Positions 20,122 through 32,637 of a stretch of 64,000 nt of DNA are shown piece by piece (the stretch's first letter is position 1; each line of letters begins with the position of its first letter). The notes beneath the pieces were generated by a model. It did no database searches. It saw only the letters and a list, made by a program, of their open reading frames with translations, and was not told where the DNA came from. The stretch comes from Paracyclopina nana (Eukaryota; Arthropoda; Copepoda; Cyclopoida; Cyclopettidae). Location: positions 7,502,001 to 7,566,000 of the forward strand of contig JAGUCH010000003.1 of assembly GCA_019096065.1 (NCBI GenBank), written 5' to 3'. The position numbers were made by a program, and so were the translations under genes.

Positions 20122-21553
20122 TCAGAAAAATATCAATGCAATCAGGATGAGTATGATGTGCGCTTTGGCAATAATGAGTTTCTGGCTTTTGTTGCACAGT
20201 TCGGTGGAACAGAGGCATTTTTTGCCGTCGTTGTAGTTGGCGAAGCAGACATCGAAAGGCTCGCCTCCGGTGTACATGCTCATGCAGTCCCTGGTTATGG
20301 AGCCGTCGTTCCTCTCGATTTTGGAGCACACCCATTCTTTCATTTCCGACACGGATCGACTCGCTTCGTGAGGGTGAGCTTCTTGATAAGCTCTGGCTCT
20401 TTCAATGCAGTCCTCTACTGTCATGTCATGATCGTTGCCCACGAAGCATCTGTAATGAGGTATTAATTTTCAGTGTTACGGTTCTAACTAGTCGGACTAG
20501 GAAAATAATCGCTATTATCGTTCATCGTAGAGGCTCATTTTTAGATACCTTAAGCTGGAGGTTAGTTTTCAAAGGCAATGTATACTTTATTCTGCCATGA
20601 CAGTTTGGTGACGCTATAATGCTTCTGCGTTATTTCCATGGCCTTCATGCACAATATGATCTAGTTTTCCCCTCGCTGTAGTTCACGAGCGGCAGAAAGG
20701 TGAATCAGCTTGTTATGTTTTCTTCGCAAAAGATTTTGGCCTTCGTGTTCGCAGGGGCAAAGAAGGCGCCTTTTTAAGTATGTGCTAGCAGCGCACATAA
20801 AATTAGGAGCTTTGCTTAACAAGGGCTAGGCATGCATGCTCATCTATTATGTACATGTTCGTAAGAACCCGTCCACACTTCTTGAAAGCAGTTCCGATCT
20901 CTTTTGTGCGTTTGCCTAAATTTTTCCCTAGCTTAGAAGCTCAACACTTTTTTGTCCTCGTTATTGCGGAAGGAAAACAACTCGCATTTTCGTGGTAAAC
21001 TCGGAATGGATAGAGCCACGCGGTGAAAAGAAGCTCAAACTACCGCACTGCGTTTATTTATTACGCTGACGAGGAAAATGGATGTTCCTTTGAGGTCATA
21101 AAGTACAGCAGGCTTTTCTTGGAGAATATATGAAGCATATCTTATGAGTAAGGACTTGTGCGAAAAAGATCTGAGGATACTGGCCCATTAATATATCACG
21201 TTTCATGCTTTGTGCATGCATAATAGAACGTACGTTGTACTATCTTGGGCACAAATGAGACTAGACATGAAGGAATTGTTACTTTTCTGATGCCATGACG
21301 AACTGCAAATATTTGCTATTTTACCTGTATGTCTTTTTGCGTGGCAATTGGACGAAGCATTCAACCTCGTCTGAGCCATCTTGGCAATCATGTCGGCCAT
21401 CACACCGATATGTCTGTGGAATACACTTTCTAGGATGGCGATTCCAGTCATGCATTGTGAGAATTTGATTCAGGTTTAAATGCAAACATTTGAATTGATC
21501 CGGAGCACATGCCAAGTTGTCCCTGTTCGTGAAAAGGCTCAGGCCAGCTGTGG
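20122..21553 (-). CDS. LDL-receptor class A plus Ly6-like GPI-anchored protein (5' exon missing)
   Basis: Two minus-strand exons, 21553-21325 and 20449-20122, join in phase (AG plus A makes Arg). The first encodes an LDL-receptor class A repeat: Cys-Ala-Pro-Asp-Gln-Phe-Lys-Cys, later Lys-Cys-Ile-Pro, then [16 protein letters not shown] with the acidic calcium-binding residues. The second encodes a Cys-rich Ly6/three-finger-like domain, ending with a Cys-Leu-Cys-Ser-Thr-Glu-Leu-Cys-Asn signature, and a C-terminal hydrophobic tail typical of GPI attachment. A preceding exon ending in phase 1, which should supply the signal peptide, was not found. The protein is predicted to be extracellular and membrane anchored. 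Ly6-type arthropod proteins such as quiver/sleepless modulate channels or receptors; the partner here is unknown. Confidence 0.75.
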
Positions 21554-22225
21554 CTGAAAACGAATGAAAACCATTAAGTGCAGCGGAACGCTTGTTTGAC
21601 GCAAGTAATTTTTTATTTGCTGCTGAAACGAGCGAAAGGGGAAGAAGCGTTTTGGGGGAATGATGTGCATTCTCCGAGCCACCCATTGTAGGCAAAGGGA
21701 TTTATTGCACTGGGCACTTTTGCTGAAAAAGCAACCAACATTTTTTGCATCTAGCTGGCTCTCTCTTTTTGTCATCATCCGGATTCATCATGGTGCTGAA
21801 TGAATGACAAAAATCCACAATAACTTTCAGAGAAACTTAGATAATTAGCTGCAGATGCTTTTGACGACACCGAGAAAGTACAGCTGTGGCTTTTGCTGCC
21901 TCAATCCTAAGAGGGAGGCACTTCTGATAAGATTAAGATTAACCGACCAGAAAATTGACAGCTTTTGTTCCCAACTCAGCCGGGCTTTCTTTAGTGACAA
22001 CAGATGAGTTTTGGGCATGAAAGATTATTGAGATTACTTGAATGGGCAGAGTGATCAGCTGCAATGAGATTTCTCCTGAAAGGTTATTATTTTTGCCACA
22101 CACTAATATAGTGGTTTGCTGTTATTTGGTAATAGAAATAGAGGATTCCTCATGTTTGCCAACTTATCACCTAGAAATGCTGCTTTCACTCAGCGCATTT
22201 GTTTGCTTCCCAAAGAAAAAGCTTT

Positions 22226-22530
22226 GCTTGCACAATTTCATTGAGGTTGGAACGCATTGCGAAAAGAGCTTTTTTCTCATTCCATCGCCATTACTCTTGG
22301 GGCTTGCCTCTTTTCCCCATGGACTTTGCTGAGGTGTAAGTATTATGTGGCTTTGGAATTACAGCGTAAGGTACCAGAGCATTACATGAGAACTGTGCGA
22401 TCTTCTATAGTTATTTATTTCGAGCTGGGGCACGTAAAGTAGGGTCATTAAATAGCTGAGCTTGCACAATTTCATTGAGGTTGGAACGCATTGCGAAAAG
22501 AGCTTTTTTCTCATTCCATCGCCATTACTC
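22226..22530. repeat. Identical 71-bp direct repeat, two copies
   Basis: The copies 22226-22296 and 22460-22530 read the same at every base, 234 bases apart. The second copy begins within the last two bases of the left arm of an inverted-repeat element (22421-22640). Confidence 0.9.
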
Positions 22531-22640
22531 GTACAATTACAGCCCTCGCAGGCTCGGGCTAGTAAAGCTGTACTCGAGTTTTTCCATTTTAAAATCCTCG
22601 CTCAGCTATTTAATGACCCAATTTTACGTGCCCCAGCTCG
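22421..22640. mobile_element. 220-bp inverted-repeat element
   Basis: Arms of 41 bases, 22421-22461 and 22600-22640, are inverted copies with two or three mismatches. The interior contains the second copy of the 71-base direct repeat. There is no coding capacity; it resembles a miniature inverted-repeat element or a hairpin that captured neighbouring sequence. Confidence 0.65.
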
Positions 22641-22827
22641 GAATATACAATTTTATATTCTGTAATACGATTTTTGAGTGTTTTAATGAAGTTACCGGGC
22701 TGCCCCGTGCCCTAGAAAATACTGCTCGGTTTTTAGTTGCTATGTGAATATCACTGGCTCTCATTAGCTAATATCCAGTGGGTTGGGAGCAATTAAATAG
22801 ACTTTCAAAATCCATTTCTTCAGATGT

Positions 22828-22900
22828 GTTCCTATGGCACATTGGTTAGAGCGCTAGGCTCTTGATTCAGGAGTCTAGGGTTCAAACCCCAGTCATTCCT
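22828..22900 (+). ncRNA. tRNA-like Pol III unit 1 (probably not a functional tRNA)
   Basis: An A box (TGGCACATTGG, 22835-22845) and a B box (GGTTCAAACCC, 22879-22889) have tRNA spacing, and a T run (22909-22915) could end Pol III transcription. A D-arm-like segment is present, but the ends do not pair as an acceptor stem, and the anticodon loop lacks the expected T33. It is more likely a tRNA pseudogene or SINE head. Confidence 0.4.
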
Positions 22901-22972
22901 CAACTAACTTTTTTTCTTTATCTGGCTAAAATTATGGTTAAAGTCCTATACATAGCATGCAATTATCATGAT

Positions 22973-23046
22973 GTTTCCATAGCTCAGTGGTTAGAGCATT
23001 GGGATGCTAATCCAACTGTCTGAGGTTCGAATCTTGGATGATCCTC
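22973..23046 (+). ncRNA. tRNA-like Pol III unit 2 (probably not a functional tRNA)
   Basis: The A box is TAGCTCAGTGG (22980-22990), the B box GGTTCGAATCT (23024-23034), and a T run follows at 23049-23054. An anticodon stem-loop can be drawn with GCT in the anticodon place (Ser-like), but the acceptor ends do not pair and the T stem is imperfect. It lies about 145 bases after unit 1 in the same orientation. Confidence 0.4.
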
Positions 23047-26012
23047 TCTTTTTTCCAACTTCTTTGGAATTTGCATTACTTCCATGGAATATGAGGGCAT
23101 TAAATTACTTAAAATCCCTCAAATTTGATTCAAGGGCTGTTAAGTATTTAATATCCCCCAAATTGCTTAGAAAGAACTGTGATATAAAAGAGCTGAGTCG
23201 GATCGGTAAACTGAATTATAACACGAGGAAATCGTATTACAGTATATAAAAGGTAAAAATGTACAAAGAAAGATAGCCTTAACCTTTGCTTAGAAAGCCG
23301 ACTCAATCAGGCCCCTCTGGCTGTTGCAGGTATATTATTATTGATAAGTTATGTCACTGATTGCGTCACTGTAACAAAATTAGGATATCGGCATATTTAT
23401 AGTAATTGAGCAAAGAAAATAACTTTGCTGATTCAATTATGGCATATGTGAAAACGCCTACTCATAGCGATCTGTTGTTGCTTGGTAAACAGTCAACAAG
23501 GATTTGAGGGCTTCAGAGCAAACTAGACAACCAATACGTCGATTTAATTTGTATTCTGTGTATCTTGGGGATTTGGAAGACGACATATTTCATTCATTCA
23601 TTGTTTGAGTCAATTGCTCTTGATGTGCATTTGACTTGACTCTGTTTATGAAATGCTAACATGACTGGAAATTCCCTCTCTAATCGTTGTTCTGCTTTTT
23701 TTGTTGTATTAGTTAGCTAGCGTTGAAGGGAAATGTTGTGTCAATATTTTCTTGCAGAAAATTCTTGTCCCTTCCTTGGTCCCTTCTTGAATCTTAAGCG
23801 ATTCTTCTCATCAACGGTTATTGAGCAAAAGGTAGTTTTTTTCGCTGGTCTGGATCATGTACGAAAAGAGCGTCTGGATTTAGGCAGCATAACGTGAAGG
23901 AAGTGGTGCTGACAGCAAGCAAAAGAAGTATAGACTTTGTCTTTAGACGAAGGACTTTTTTCAATACCAGATACGTATCCTTTGTACGACACTACATCGT
24001 ACTCACAACTAACTTTGTAAACATTGCTTTCTCGTTTATCGATGATGCCTAATTATTGATCTGTAAGAGTTTCCACATATTTGTATGTGTTAGTATTTTA
24101 CTTTTTGTGTGTTCATGGTGTTTGCTCATCTCTGCATGTTTAGCCTCGTAATATCTTGCTTGAATAGGTAGACAATGTTGCTGCACAACGCTGCACAAAT
24201 ACGTATTGTCGAGAAGAAAATCCCTTGGCATCCTAAGAAATCCATTTGAATGCTGGCAACAAACATCCATTACATTGAATAAAACCAGGGCACCGGCCCT
24301 CCCCTGAGAGTCTCACTTATAAGAGGAGAAAAGTAATTTTCGCAGGTGTTACGTAATGACATTATGTTGTAAAGAAGCAATAATATTTCACATTTATGTC
24401 CATTCAGTCAATGTTCGCGTCTCTAAAAAATGACAGCTCTGACAAGCTAATAAGTTAGTGTCCAGTAGTTAGTTAGACTCTAGTTTGTTAGCCAAAGGGA
24501 AAATTCTTAAAAGATAGAATATAAGCGACGTAAAAAGTAGCCATTCTTTTGCTTCGGAATTTAGAAAGCAGATGGCTAATTTATGTTGGATTTATTTTCT
24601 GCATTCTTGAATGAATGGATGAACTTCTGCTACTTTTTGTCAGCATTATTTACAGAGTTTTTTATGAGAAGAAGCAACCTCAGCTGATAAATAAGCGCTA
24701 GTTCTTGGAGCTTTCATTAATGCAAGAAGCTCTTGCATTAACGCTTTGCACACAATGTACTATTAAAAGTGCAACAATAGTAAAGCTCGTTGTGCCGCGG
24801 ACCATTTAACGCTTTTCAGAAGCTGGATAACTTTCCCTTTTTTGCATGTTCCCCCAATTATTGTTCAAGCAAAAAGAACTCGGTAGTGTTTGTATATACT
24901 TTCACAAAATGTCGCCTCGTACGAGTGACTGACTCAAGATCGAAGTTCCAATGATGCATCATTTCCCATGGGACTTGAGAGATAAAAGTTACTACCTTGA
25001 GCATAGATCAGGTCCACTCTTTTTACTCCCTTTGATGTTTTCACTTTATAAGCTTATGATCCTTTAAAAAAAGCGCACATTTTCCCCATCAAAGTGCTAA
25101 TACGAAAGTTTATTCGGAAGTAATTCAAAAAGTTTGCTATTAAGGACAAAAGCATATGCAGAGGTCGTAGCAAAAAAAAACTTACCAGAATTTACAAGAA
25201 GCTGAAGAATGCTCTGAAGAATTAGCACTGAGCATCTTTGACGCATTTTTTGCCGACTTCAGCGGTGGCGATGAAACTTGGCTTTTGCTTTCCTGTTGAT
25301 CTCAGATCGCATGTTTCAGCCTCTTTGGAGGCTCTCAAAGGACTGAGGAGCCTCCGAGGCCAGTGCAAGTTGGTCCTGAGCGCAAATGCGCGCAGACAAA
25401 CCCGAAACTAATATCATGAGAGCTTACACTAGATACACATACTATGCATTATACCAAAGCTTCTATGCTGCGCGTTCTCGCACTATTTGGGTCACAATGG
25501 TCAATTAACCACCAAGAAATCCACTAATGGATCCGACACTCCAAAGCAGGGTAGAAAAAGACAAAGCAGAAAGCCATTTTGCTCCGGACCAGCTCGTTCT
25601 TCTGCGGGCTTTGAGATAGATAATGCACCTTACTACATTGCTAGTACCATACCTACATACGACACCTGAGGTATCGGATGGAAAGCTAACTCTAATGACG
25701 TTTGTTGGTACGGCTATGCAACCCAAGCCCGGATGTTAAAAAGATTGATGAACGCGCGTACGCACTCACCAAAATGAAACGAGCCACTTGCTGCATTATT
25801 AGCCGGAATCTCAGCTAAAAGAGGTCCACCATCAATTATCGCATAATGTAATGTTACTTTTCGGGTGTTTGGTGGCCCCTCCATGGCCTTTCACATTGAA
25901 TTTGGTAAAAATGACATTGATGTTGGCTTTTGTGGTCCCTAAGGAGCGGTTGTTGCCGAGTAGGGGGTTCTACCGAAATATTGGAGATTTGAAGCACAGG
26001 CAAGTTTTTGGG

Positions 26013-26619
26013 CAGTGCACAGTAGGGTCACTCCTAATAAAAAAGTCGCATCATTGAAAATTACGAGAAAATGCACCATAACTTTAAGAATGCCTAAAAT
26101 TGGCATGTTCTTGATAAATCCCCTTCTAAATCATATGAAAGTCATTCTAAAGCCAGAAAAATGTAAATAAATTAGGTTTTTAGGCAGCCAATAGCCTAAA
26201 TTGATCAAAAACATACCAATTTAAAAAAAATTAGCCACATGTTTGGTTTGCAAAAACTCCGCCAAATCTCATAAGAATGTGGATACATGAACACAACATG
26301 GGTACTAAATTATTCCAAGGTGTCCTACTGAAATTTTTTGGAAAGCATTTTTGAGGAATGCTGAGGTCCAAGGGATCTAGGCACATATGAATTTTTTCTT
26401 ATTTTCGTGCAGCCTTTTGGGACAGATTTTCATAGACAAAATCTGAGTTTGATAAAATAAAATCTCCAAAGATAACATTTTAGTAGGCCAAAAACATCAT
26501 GGAAGTCAATTTTGAAGTGTTAGCATCAATCTAGATCCGAATTAGTGATGGTCTTTTTCACTTAAGTTTCAATAAAAACGATGCGACTTTTTTGTTAGGA
26601 GTGACCCTTCTGTGCAGTG
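26013..26619. mobile_element. 607-bp non-autonomous element with ~40-bp terminal inverted repeats
   Basis: Ends 26013-26052 and 26580-26619 are inverted copies over about 40 bases with few mismatches, beginning CAGTGCACAG or CACTGCACAG. The interior has no usable reading frame. The ends recall cut-and-paste DNA transposons, but I could not find a clear target duplication, so the superfamily is open. Confidence 0.75.
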
Positions 26620-27698
26620 CTATGATTCGGAAACTTTGTAATGCTGCTTCCATATACTAGTTAGCCTTCTATATTCTCGGAAAGAAGCCTATTTTTCCAC
26701 GTCGTCGCATTCATTTTTGGCAAAAACTTTTCCTTTTCAAATCCACCATTCTTCTTATGGGGAAAAGTTTTGGATGATAGTAAAATGTCTTTTAATAAAA
26801 CTGGCTGCCAAAAGGTAAACTAGATTATTGTTACGAGTATAAGATTAATTAATGAGGCATTTGCTAGACTCATGATTTGGTTTCTTTGATTGATTGACTG
26901 ACGTATCACAGCCTCCCTTGGGAATCGGTGGCATTTGCACATCCTGTATCCTAGCAACAATTGTACAGTGGAATCGAGTAATTTCCACGTGCCTAATTAA
27001 TCTTGTATTCTTGCATGAGCTGTCCTGATGTCAAAAAGAATGCTGCGTCAATAGCAAATGTGATCACACGTTACGAGTCCTATATCTTTCTTCTATCATA
27101 GTAGAAAGCCAACATCTCTCTTCCCATACGATGGAGGATCAACCTTTTGAGATTTTCGTGATATTTTCTTCAAAAGCCAATCAAGACGATCTTGTTCCTT
27201 AGGTGGATTGCATAATCCTGTCAACTTCACGCTCATTCAAATGTATGGTTCCAGCAACTCGTTATTTCCGACTAAGCGCTTGAATTTCAAAGGAATCTAC
27301 CTGAGCATAAAAATTGTAGTATGCTCCAGTATAGGTAGGCTACAGCCCTCTCGATTTTGTCTACATTCAGGGTGATCGATGGTCAGCAATGGTCAGTCAA
27401 GGTGACAGAAGATATTCTTGAACATGGGAATTTTCCCACCAGAACCATCGAATACGAATGCTATGGAAACATGCTTGCATTATCTTGCTCTTGACTTATT
27501 CTAGAAAGCTGCAGGTAGCTTGTAATTAGAAGAATTCTACTGCAATGTTTTCCTTGTGGTTTTTCCTCAAGTGGCATACAAGTGACAGCAAAAGGACATC
27601 AAATTAAGGAGAGTAAGGAGAGAGTCACTTTGAAACAATTTAAAAGAAAAGGGAAACTTCCCTTGGGAGCTTTGTACCATTTAAAAAATGTAAAAAGC

Positions 27699-27714
27699 TC
27701 TCTCTCTCTCTCTC
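27699..27714. repeat. (CT)8 microsatellite
   Basis: A short uninterrupted CT dinucleotide run. Confidence 0.85.
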
Positions 27715-29223
27715 ATCCATTTTCTAGCTCGCGGCTGGCTCCCCTTCCTTACTTTAAAAGTCCATTAATCTAAAGAAAAAGTGAAAGCACCTGCTCGTTT
27801 TGAGAATTTTTCACACAAATCATACAACGTACTAGTACGAGAGCACACGCGCTAGGTAGGCTGAAATTCGATCGTGTGCCAGTATGTTTTAATGAAGTGA
27901 AAGCATTCGCGCAATGAAAAATTGGCCCTTTCTTTTTTGCGTTATAAGGCCAATTAGCCATGAAGTTCCGCAAGGTCAGGCCTTCTCAAGGCCTAAACTG
28001 TTCTCAGCAATTTTTGCCGTAAAGCTAAGAGAAAGCTGGGGATTTTAAATTGCCAATTTTCCACCGGAGCAACAGAGGCGTTCTTTATGAGTAGTCAAAG
28101 CTGTCTTTTGTATAAACTGCATATACGTTGTGTAGCGTAAGTAGCAAAGCAAGAAATGTCGTCGACATGTCGCGATGCGTCTGAGATGATGCCAAAAAGA
28201 GCTGCTTTCTTTTTTCTTGAGATGCATGAATTTATGGGATGTCTTTGTGGCTGTTTTCGACTTTGTCGCACATTAAAAATCCATCAGGACAGAAAACAGA
28301 TGAAGCACGCATTTAACCTCCCTAAAAACCCTTGTAGCATTTTGTAGCCACGCTAATCTGGAAATGTTACTTTTACAACTAGAATCCTACGCAGGTCACG
28401 CATCTCATCTTCTTTTAAGCATATACTAATTACAGTGCACTTTTTTGCCTGTCGGTCATTCTTTTATAAGTTGAGACCGACCCAACCAGACAAACTGAAA
28501 AATAGTACTGAGTTTATACTTAATTAATACTGGGTTCGAAATAAGTCGTATATGGCATTACTACCGAAAAACGTGTAACGCTTTGAATAAACATATGATT
28601 TGCCAAATACTGATTTTTTTAAATTAATGCTATGATTTTAAAATCATAAAAAATGCAAAGCCTGCATCCCAGTGATGCCATATCAATCAAAAAAATCATT
28701 AATTTATGCTTAGTTTCTGACTAATTAACATTTAAAAATCTTATAAGAAAATAAAATCTGTTTTTTATCCCTTCGGTACCGATTTTAACAAGAAAAATTA
28801 CACCTTTTTTAAAAAAAAAATTCTAAAAATAATCTGTCTAGTATTATTTCTGTATTTTTGTAGTAAAGATGTAATTTCACACACTAAATTAGTTAAAATA
28901 ATTCAGTACACATCAAGACTTGTTGCTGTAAAAAATAGAATAAATACACATATCAATTTTTAAATTCCATTTTAATTGTATACTAATGCAGTGGTCTCTT
29001 CTGGAGTAGGTCTACAATTAACTATTTGCTGTATCTACTGAGCAACCAAAATCCAATTAAAAGTCATTTAATTTATGTCGCTTTTTCATTAACTACAGCA
29101 TGAATTACGATTTGCATACTTATATCCTGAAAATAAGCATGTTAATTCATGTTTTGAATTTTAAAGTGAGCCTGAAATTAGTAGGCTCACTTCACACCAA
29201 TAACTCATGCCATAAACTAGTCT

Positions 29224-29389
29224 TATAGGGCGTTCTCATATTGGACTTTAGCTTACCAAAACCTGATTTTGGTTAACCAAAAACTGGTTTTAGTAAAGAT
29301 CTATGTAGTGGCTACCTACCGAAAACTGGTTTTTGGTTAACCAAAATCAGGTTTTGGTAAGCTAAAGTCCAATATGAGAACGCCCTATA
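29224..29389. mobile_element. 166-bp near-perfect hairpin element
   Basis: Arms of 68 bases (29224-29291 and 29322-29389) are almost perfect inverted copies around a 30-base loop. The ends read TAGGGCGTTCTC inward, with TA at each border as in Tc1/mariner-type miniature elements. It is non-coding. Confidence 0.8.
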
Positions 29390-29654
29390 GACATAAGAAG
29401 TTTTGATTAGGATTAAAATAGAGTGGATTATAGTGATTGTGGTACATGATATAAAATATTGAAATATTCTAAAAATCTCAGTTATTGTTTAAAAATAACA
29501 AGCATGATACTTTCTAACTCAGTTTTCATGTTGTTCTAAACAACTTCTATTAATGATAATTTTTGAAATCTCAAAACCACTAAAAGTTATTGATAAGAAC
29601 AATTTCACAAATTATTGAATTGCAAGCAGAGCCATCTCTGAACAGTTTACAATA

Positions 29655-30160
29655 ATGACAGCAATAATACAGACTGAGTAATTGGATATACTAGGCATTC
29701 TGGACAGATAAAATACAGCAAATTTTCTAAGCGCTTTTTGATGCTTTACAGAAAGAGAGCACAATCGGATATGGTATTCATAGCGATCTAGCATACCAAC
29801 CTTATGTAGTGCCCTCTAAGTGAAATGACAGCAATCATACAGACTGAGTAATTGGATATACTAGGCATTCTGGACGGATAAAATACAGCAAATTTTCTAT
29901 GTGCTTTTTGATGTGCTACAGAAAGAGAGCACAGTCGGATATGGCATTCATAGTGATCTAGCATACCGACCTTATTTAGTGCCCAATAAGTGAAATGACA
30001 GCAATAATACAGACTGAGTAATTGGATATACTAGGCATTCTGGACAGATAAAATACAGCGAATTTTCTATGCACTTTTTGATGCACTACAGAAAGAGAGC
30101 ACAGTCGGATATGGTATTCATAGCGATCTAGCATACCGACCTTATGTAGTGCCCTCTAAG
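29655..30160. repeat. 170-bp tandem repeat, three copies, with remnant after an insertion
   Basis: Units start at 29655, 29825 and 29995, exactly 170 bases apart, with minor differences. The third unit is broken at 30160 by an inserted element. The array resumes at 30857 and fades out near 30933, making a partial fourth unit. Confidence 0.9.
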
Positions 30161-30856
30161 AATGTACTACCTAACCGCAAATCCACCTAAACGCAATTCA
30201 CTTTTACGCAAATCTGCTTTTATGCAGTCCACCTAAAAGCACTCCACTTAAACGCAGTCAACCTTTCCGCATAGTTATTAAATTCCAAGCTTTTTAATAT
30301 GAAAACAGATATAATTATGCAGAAAAATATGTTCATACTTAGATACTTGTACTGATAAGGTAGAAAACATAGCAGGCTTTTTCAGATGAGCTCATATTTG
30401 GTTAGATATAACCAATTGAAAGAGTTTTGTTACCTAAAAACTAATCTGCAAGTCTCTCAAATGCTCAGAAACAGAAATATTCAAGCTCAAACTCTATTTG
30501 ACTGAGCAATAAACTTACGTAAAAAACCCAATTTCTCATGAAGTCAAATAACTTAGATCTCCCAATTTTAGAGTGGATCAATGCTGTTCATTCTGTCAGA
30601 AAATGACCCATCAGATAGACTGGATTTTTTCAGAATTTTAATTCAAATTTAAATGGCCGGTATAGGCCAGGTTCTCAAATTTGGTAACATTTTGGTTAAC
30701 CATTAAAATTAATATTACTTCTTTTTTTTGTTCACAAACATTGTGAAATAATTATGACTGTGTATTGCTGTTGACTGCATTTAGGCGGACTGCGTTTAAA
30801 TGGACTGCGTTTAGGTGGATTGCGTTCAGGTGGATTTGCGGTTTGGCAGATATACC
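30161..30856. mobile_element. Mutator-like non-autonomous element with 9-bp target duplication
   Basis: The 696-base insertion interrupts the 170-base satellite and is flanked by the 9-base direct repeat CCCTCTAAG (30152-30160 and 30857-30865), which is satellite sequence. Its inverted ends (30161-30265 and about 30776-30856) are built from tandem copies of a short unit around CGCAATCCACCTAAA. Nine-base duplications and subterminal repeats fit the Mutator superfamily. There is no transposase frame. Confidence 0.75.
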
Positions 30857-32637
30857 CCCTCTAAGCGAAATGACAGCATTAATACTGACTGAGTAATTGG
30901 ATATACTTGGCATTCCTGACGGATAAAATACAGACTAGTTATTATATTGGTAGTAAGAATTAGTACTAATATATAAATGTATGCTATATCCAATAAATAC
31001 TGATTTCAATAATGGAATTGTATGGGGTTAACAAAGAGGAAAATAGTGAAAAAAATAAATGAGAAGTACAAGTGCATTTACACACAAAAGTACTAATTAA
31101 ATACAGAAAAAATACTAAGTGTAAAAATCATTAATTTTTTTAAAAATTAATGATTTTCATCTTCATTCATACTTTGCTGTCATCTGGGATGACATTAAAA
31201 CAAGAAAAAATAAAATCTACAGAAAATTATATATTGGTCAAAATTGAGTGAAACAACAATTTTTAAAAATTCATATCTTGAAAGATATTGATTATATTGA
31301 TTTCTAAATATGATATTCCATAGTCAACAACTATAATAATTATAAATTCAATACAATTTTTTTAAAAATCTTAAAAAAAATTTTGAAATGGAGAAACGAC
31401 CGAGAAAATACAGACCGTTTGTCTGGTTGGGGAGTTTGAAAGACTGTTGTCACATTTTTTACCTCATATGAAGCCGTCTCAGAAAAGAATAGGTTAATCC
31501 CTCCATTAGCTTCCAAGTACTGATATAAATTCATTTTATAGCTTGATGCTAACTTGGTGTGGGAAAACGGCTCTCGTGAGCTTTAGTGTGTTTTCGGCCT
31601 AAAAAAAATTCGCAGCTTTCTGACACCTGCTCGATCTTGATGGTCTTTGGGGGAAGCTATCTCGAATTAGAGAATGCATTTTTGCTGAAGGCAAAAAAGT
31701 GGGCTGGTGAAATGTGGTGAAGCTTGCAACATTATAATTTAAAAGGTTTAAAAACATGGGAGGAAAGCAAGTGGGAGGATGCGCGCTCTTGCTTTTTTCG
31801 CACTTAGGAAGTCGAAGAAGACCGTGCACAACATTCCGTCGAAGCGACATGGGCCAATTTCTTACTACAAGTCCACTTCGTAGCATTAATACAGGGTGGT
31901 CTCGGTAAATTTTTTGCATTTTTGAGGCAGCAGGATGACGGTGAAAATCCTCGTTTCCTGCTTCCATCCTGGCAAGGCGATATATCACGAAATATCTGAT
32001 ATGTATGTATGAGAAGAAGAGCTACCTTTTTCCGGAGTCGTATGCTTATGACTGCATAAGACCCGTACGTACCATCGTTATCATGGAAGTTGAATAACGC
32101 TCACCCTGTTGGCAAGAAAAATTGACCTGATGTAAAGTAAATATCAGAGAAATGCATTTTGCCTCTCGCTAGAAATGTTTGTTTGTGTAATTTGCTTTCT
32201 CCTTGACAAATTTAATTGGGGAGGCTCGAATTGGAGTAATTAATTCATAAATGCATTGTACTTTCAATATATTTCGTTTAAAAGAATAAAGAATTATTGA
32301 ATAGCTTTGTGATGAAAAAATGTGTAAGAAATGAAATTCACCATTTGATGCTCGACTTTATTCGATATATGAAAGCCATTGATGTCCTTCTTTGATCATG
32401 TATTCACGAGCAACCGCGAAGGATAATTAAGCATTTACTTTGCGAGCTCTTGTGCATAAGCCTGCTTGATGTGCTGCGAAATAGTATCATTTTATGTTTC
32501 AGTTCAAGGAACAAATTCCAAGCCTGTCAAATCCTTGGACTGCTGCTTTGCTTTCGAATGAAATTTAGAAAGTCTAGCCTTGAAAAAAGTCATTGTTCAG
32601 CCTTAGTCAGTCTTGAAAGAAAGTCTTAACGGGAAAG

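Larger units (their letters stand above)
21554..32637. other. 11-kb gene-poor, repeat-bearing region
   Basis: Apart from the repeats and tRNA-like units listed separately, I see no coding exon with recognisable similarity on either strand. Base composition is AT-rich, most strongly from about 28.5 to 31.4 kb. Part of the left end may contain the missing 5' exon of the LDLa-Ly6 gene. Confidence 0.6.

Noticed and set aside
22828..23046. Two functional tRNA genes
   Set aside because: Acceptor stems do not pair and one anticodon loop is abnormal, so I report them only as tRNA-like units.
24718..24740. Short palindrome around GCAAGAAGCTCTTGC
   Set aside because: Too short and isolated to call an element or regulatory site.
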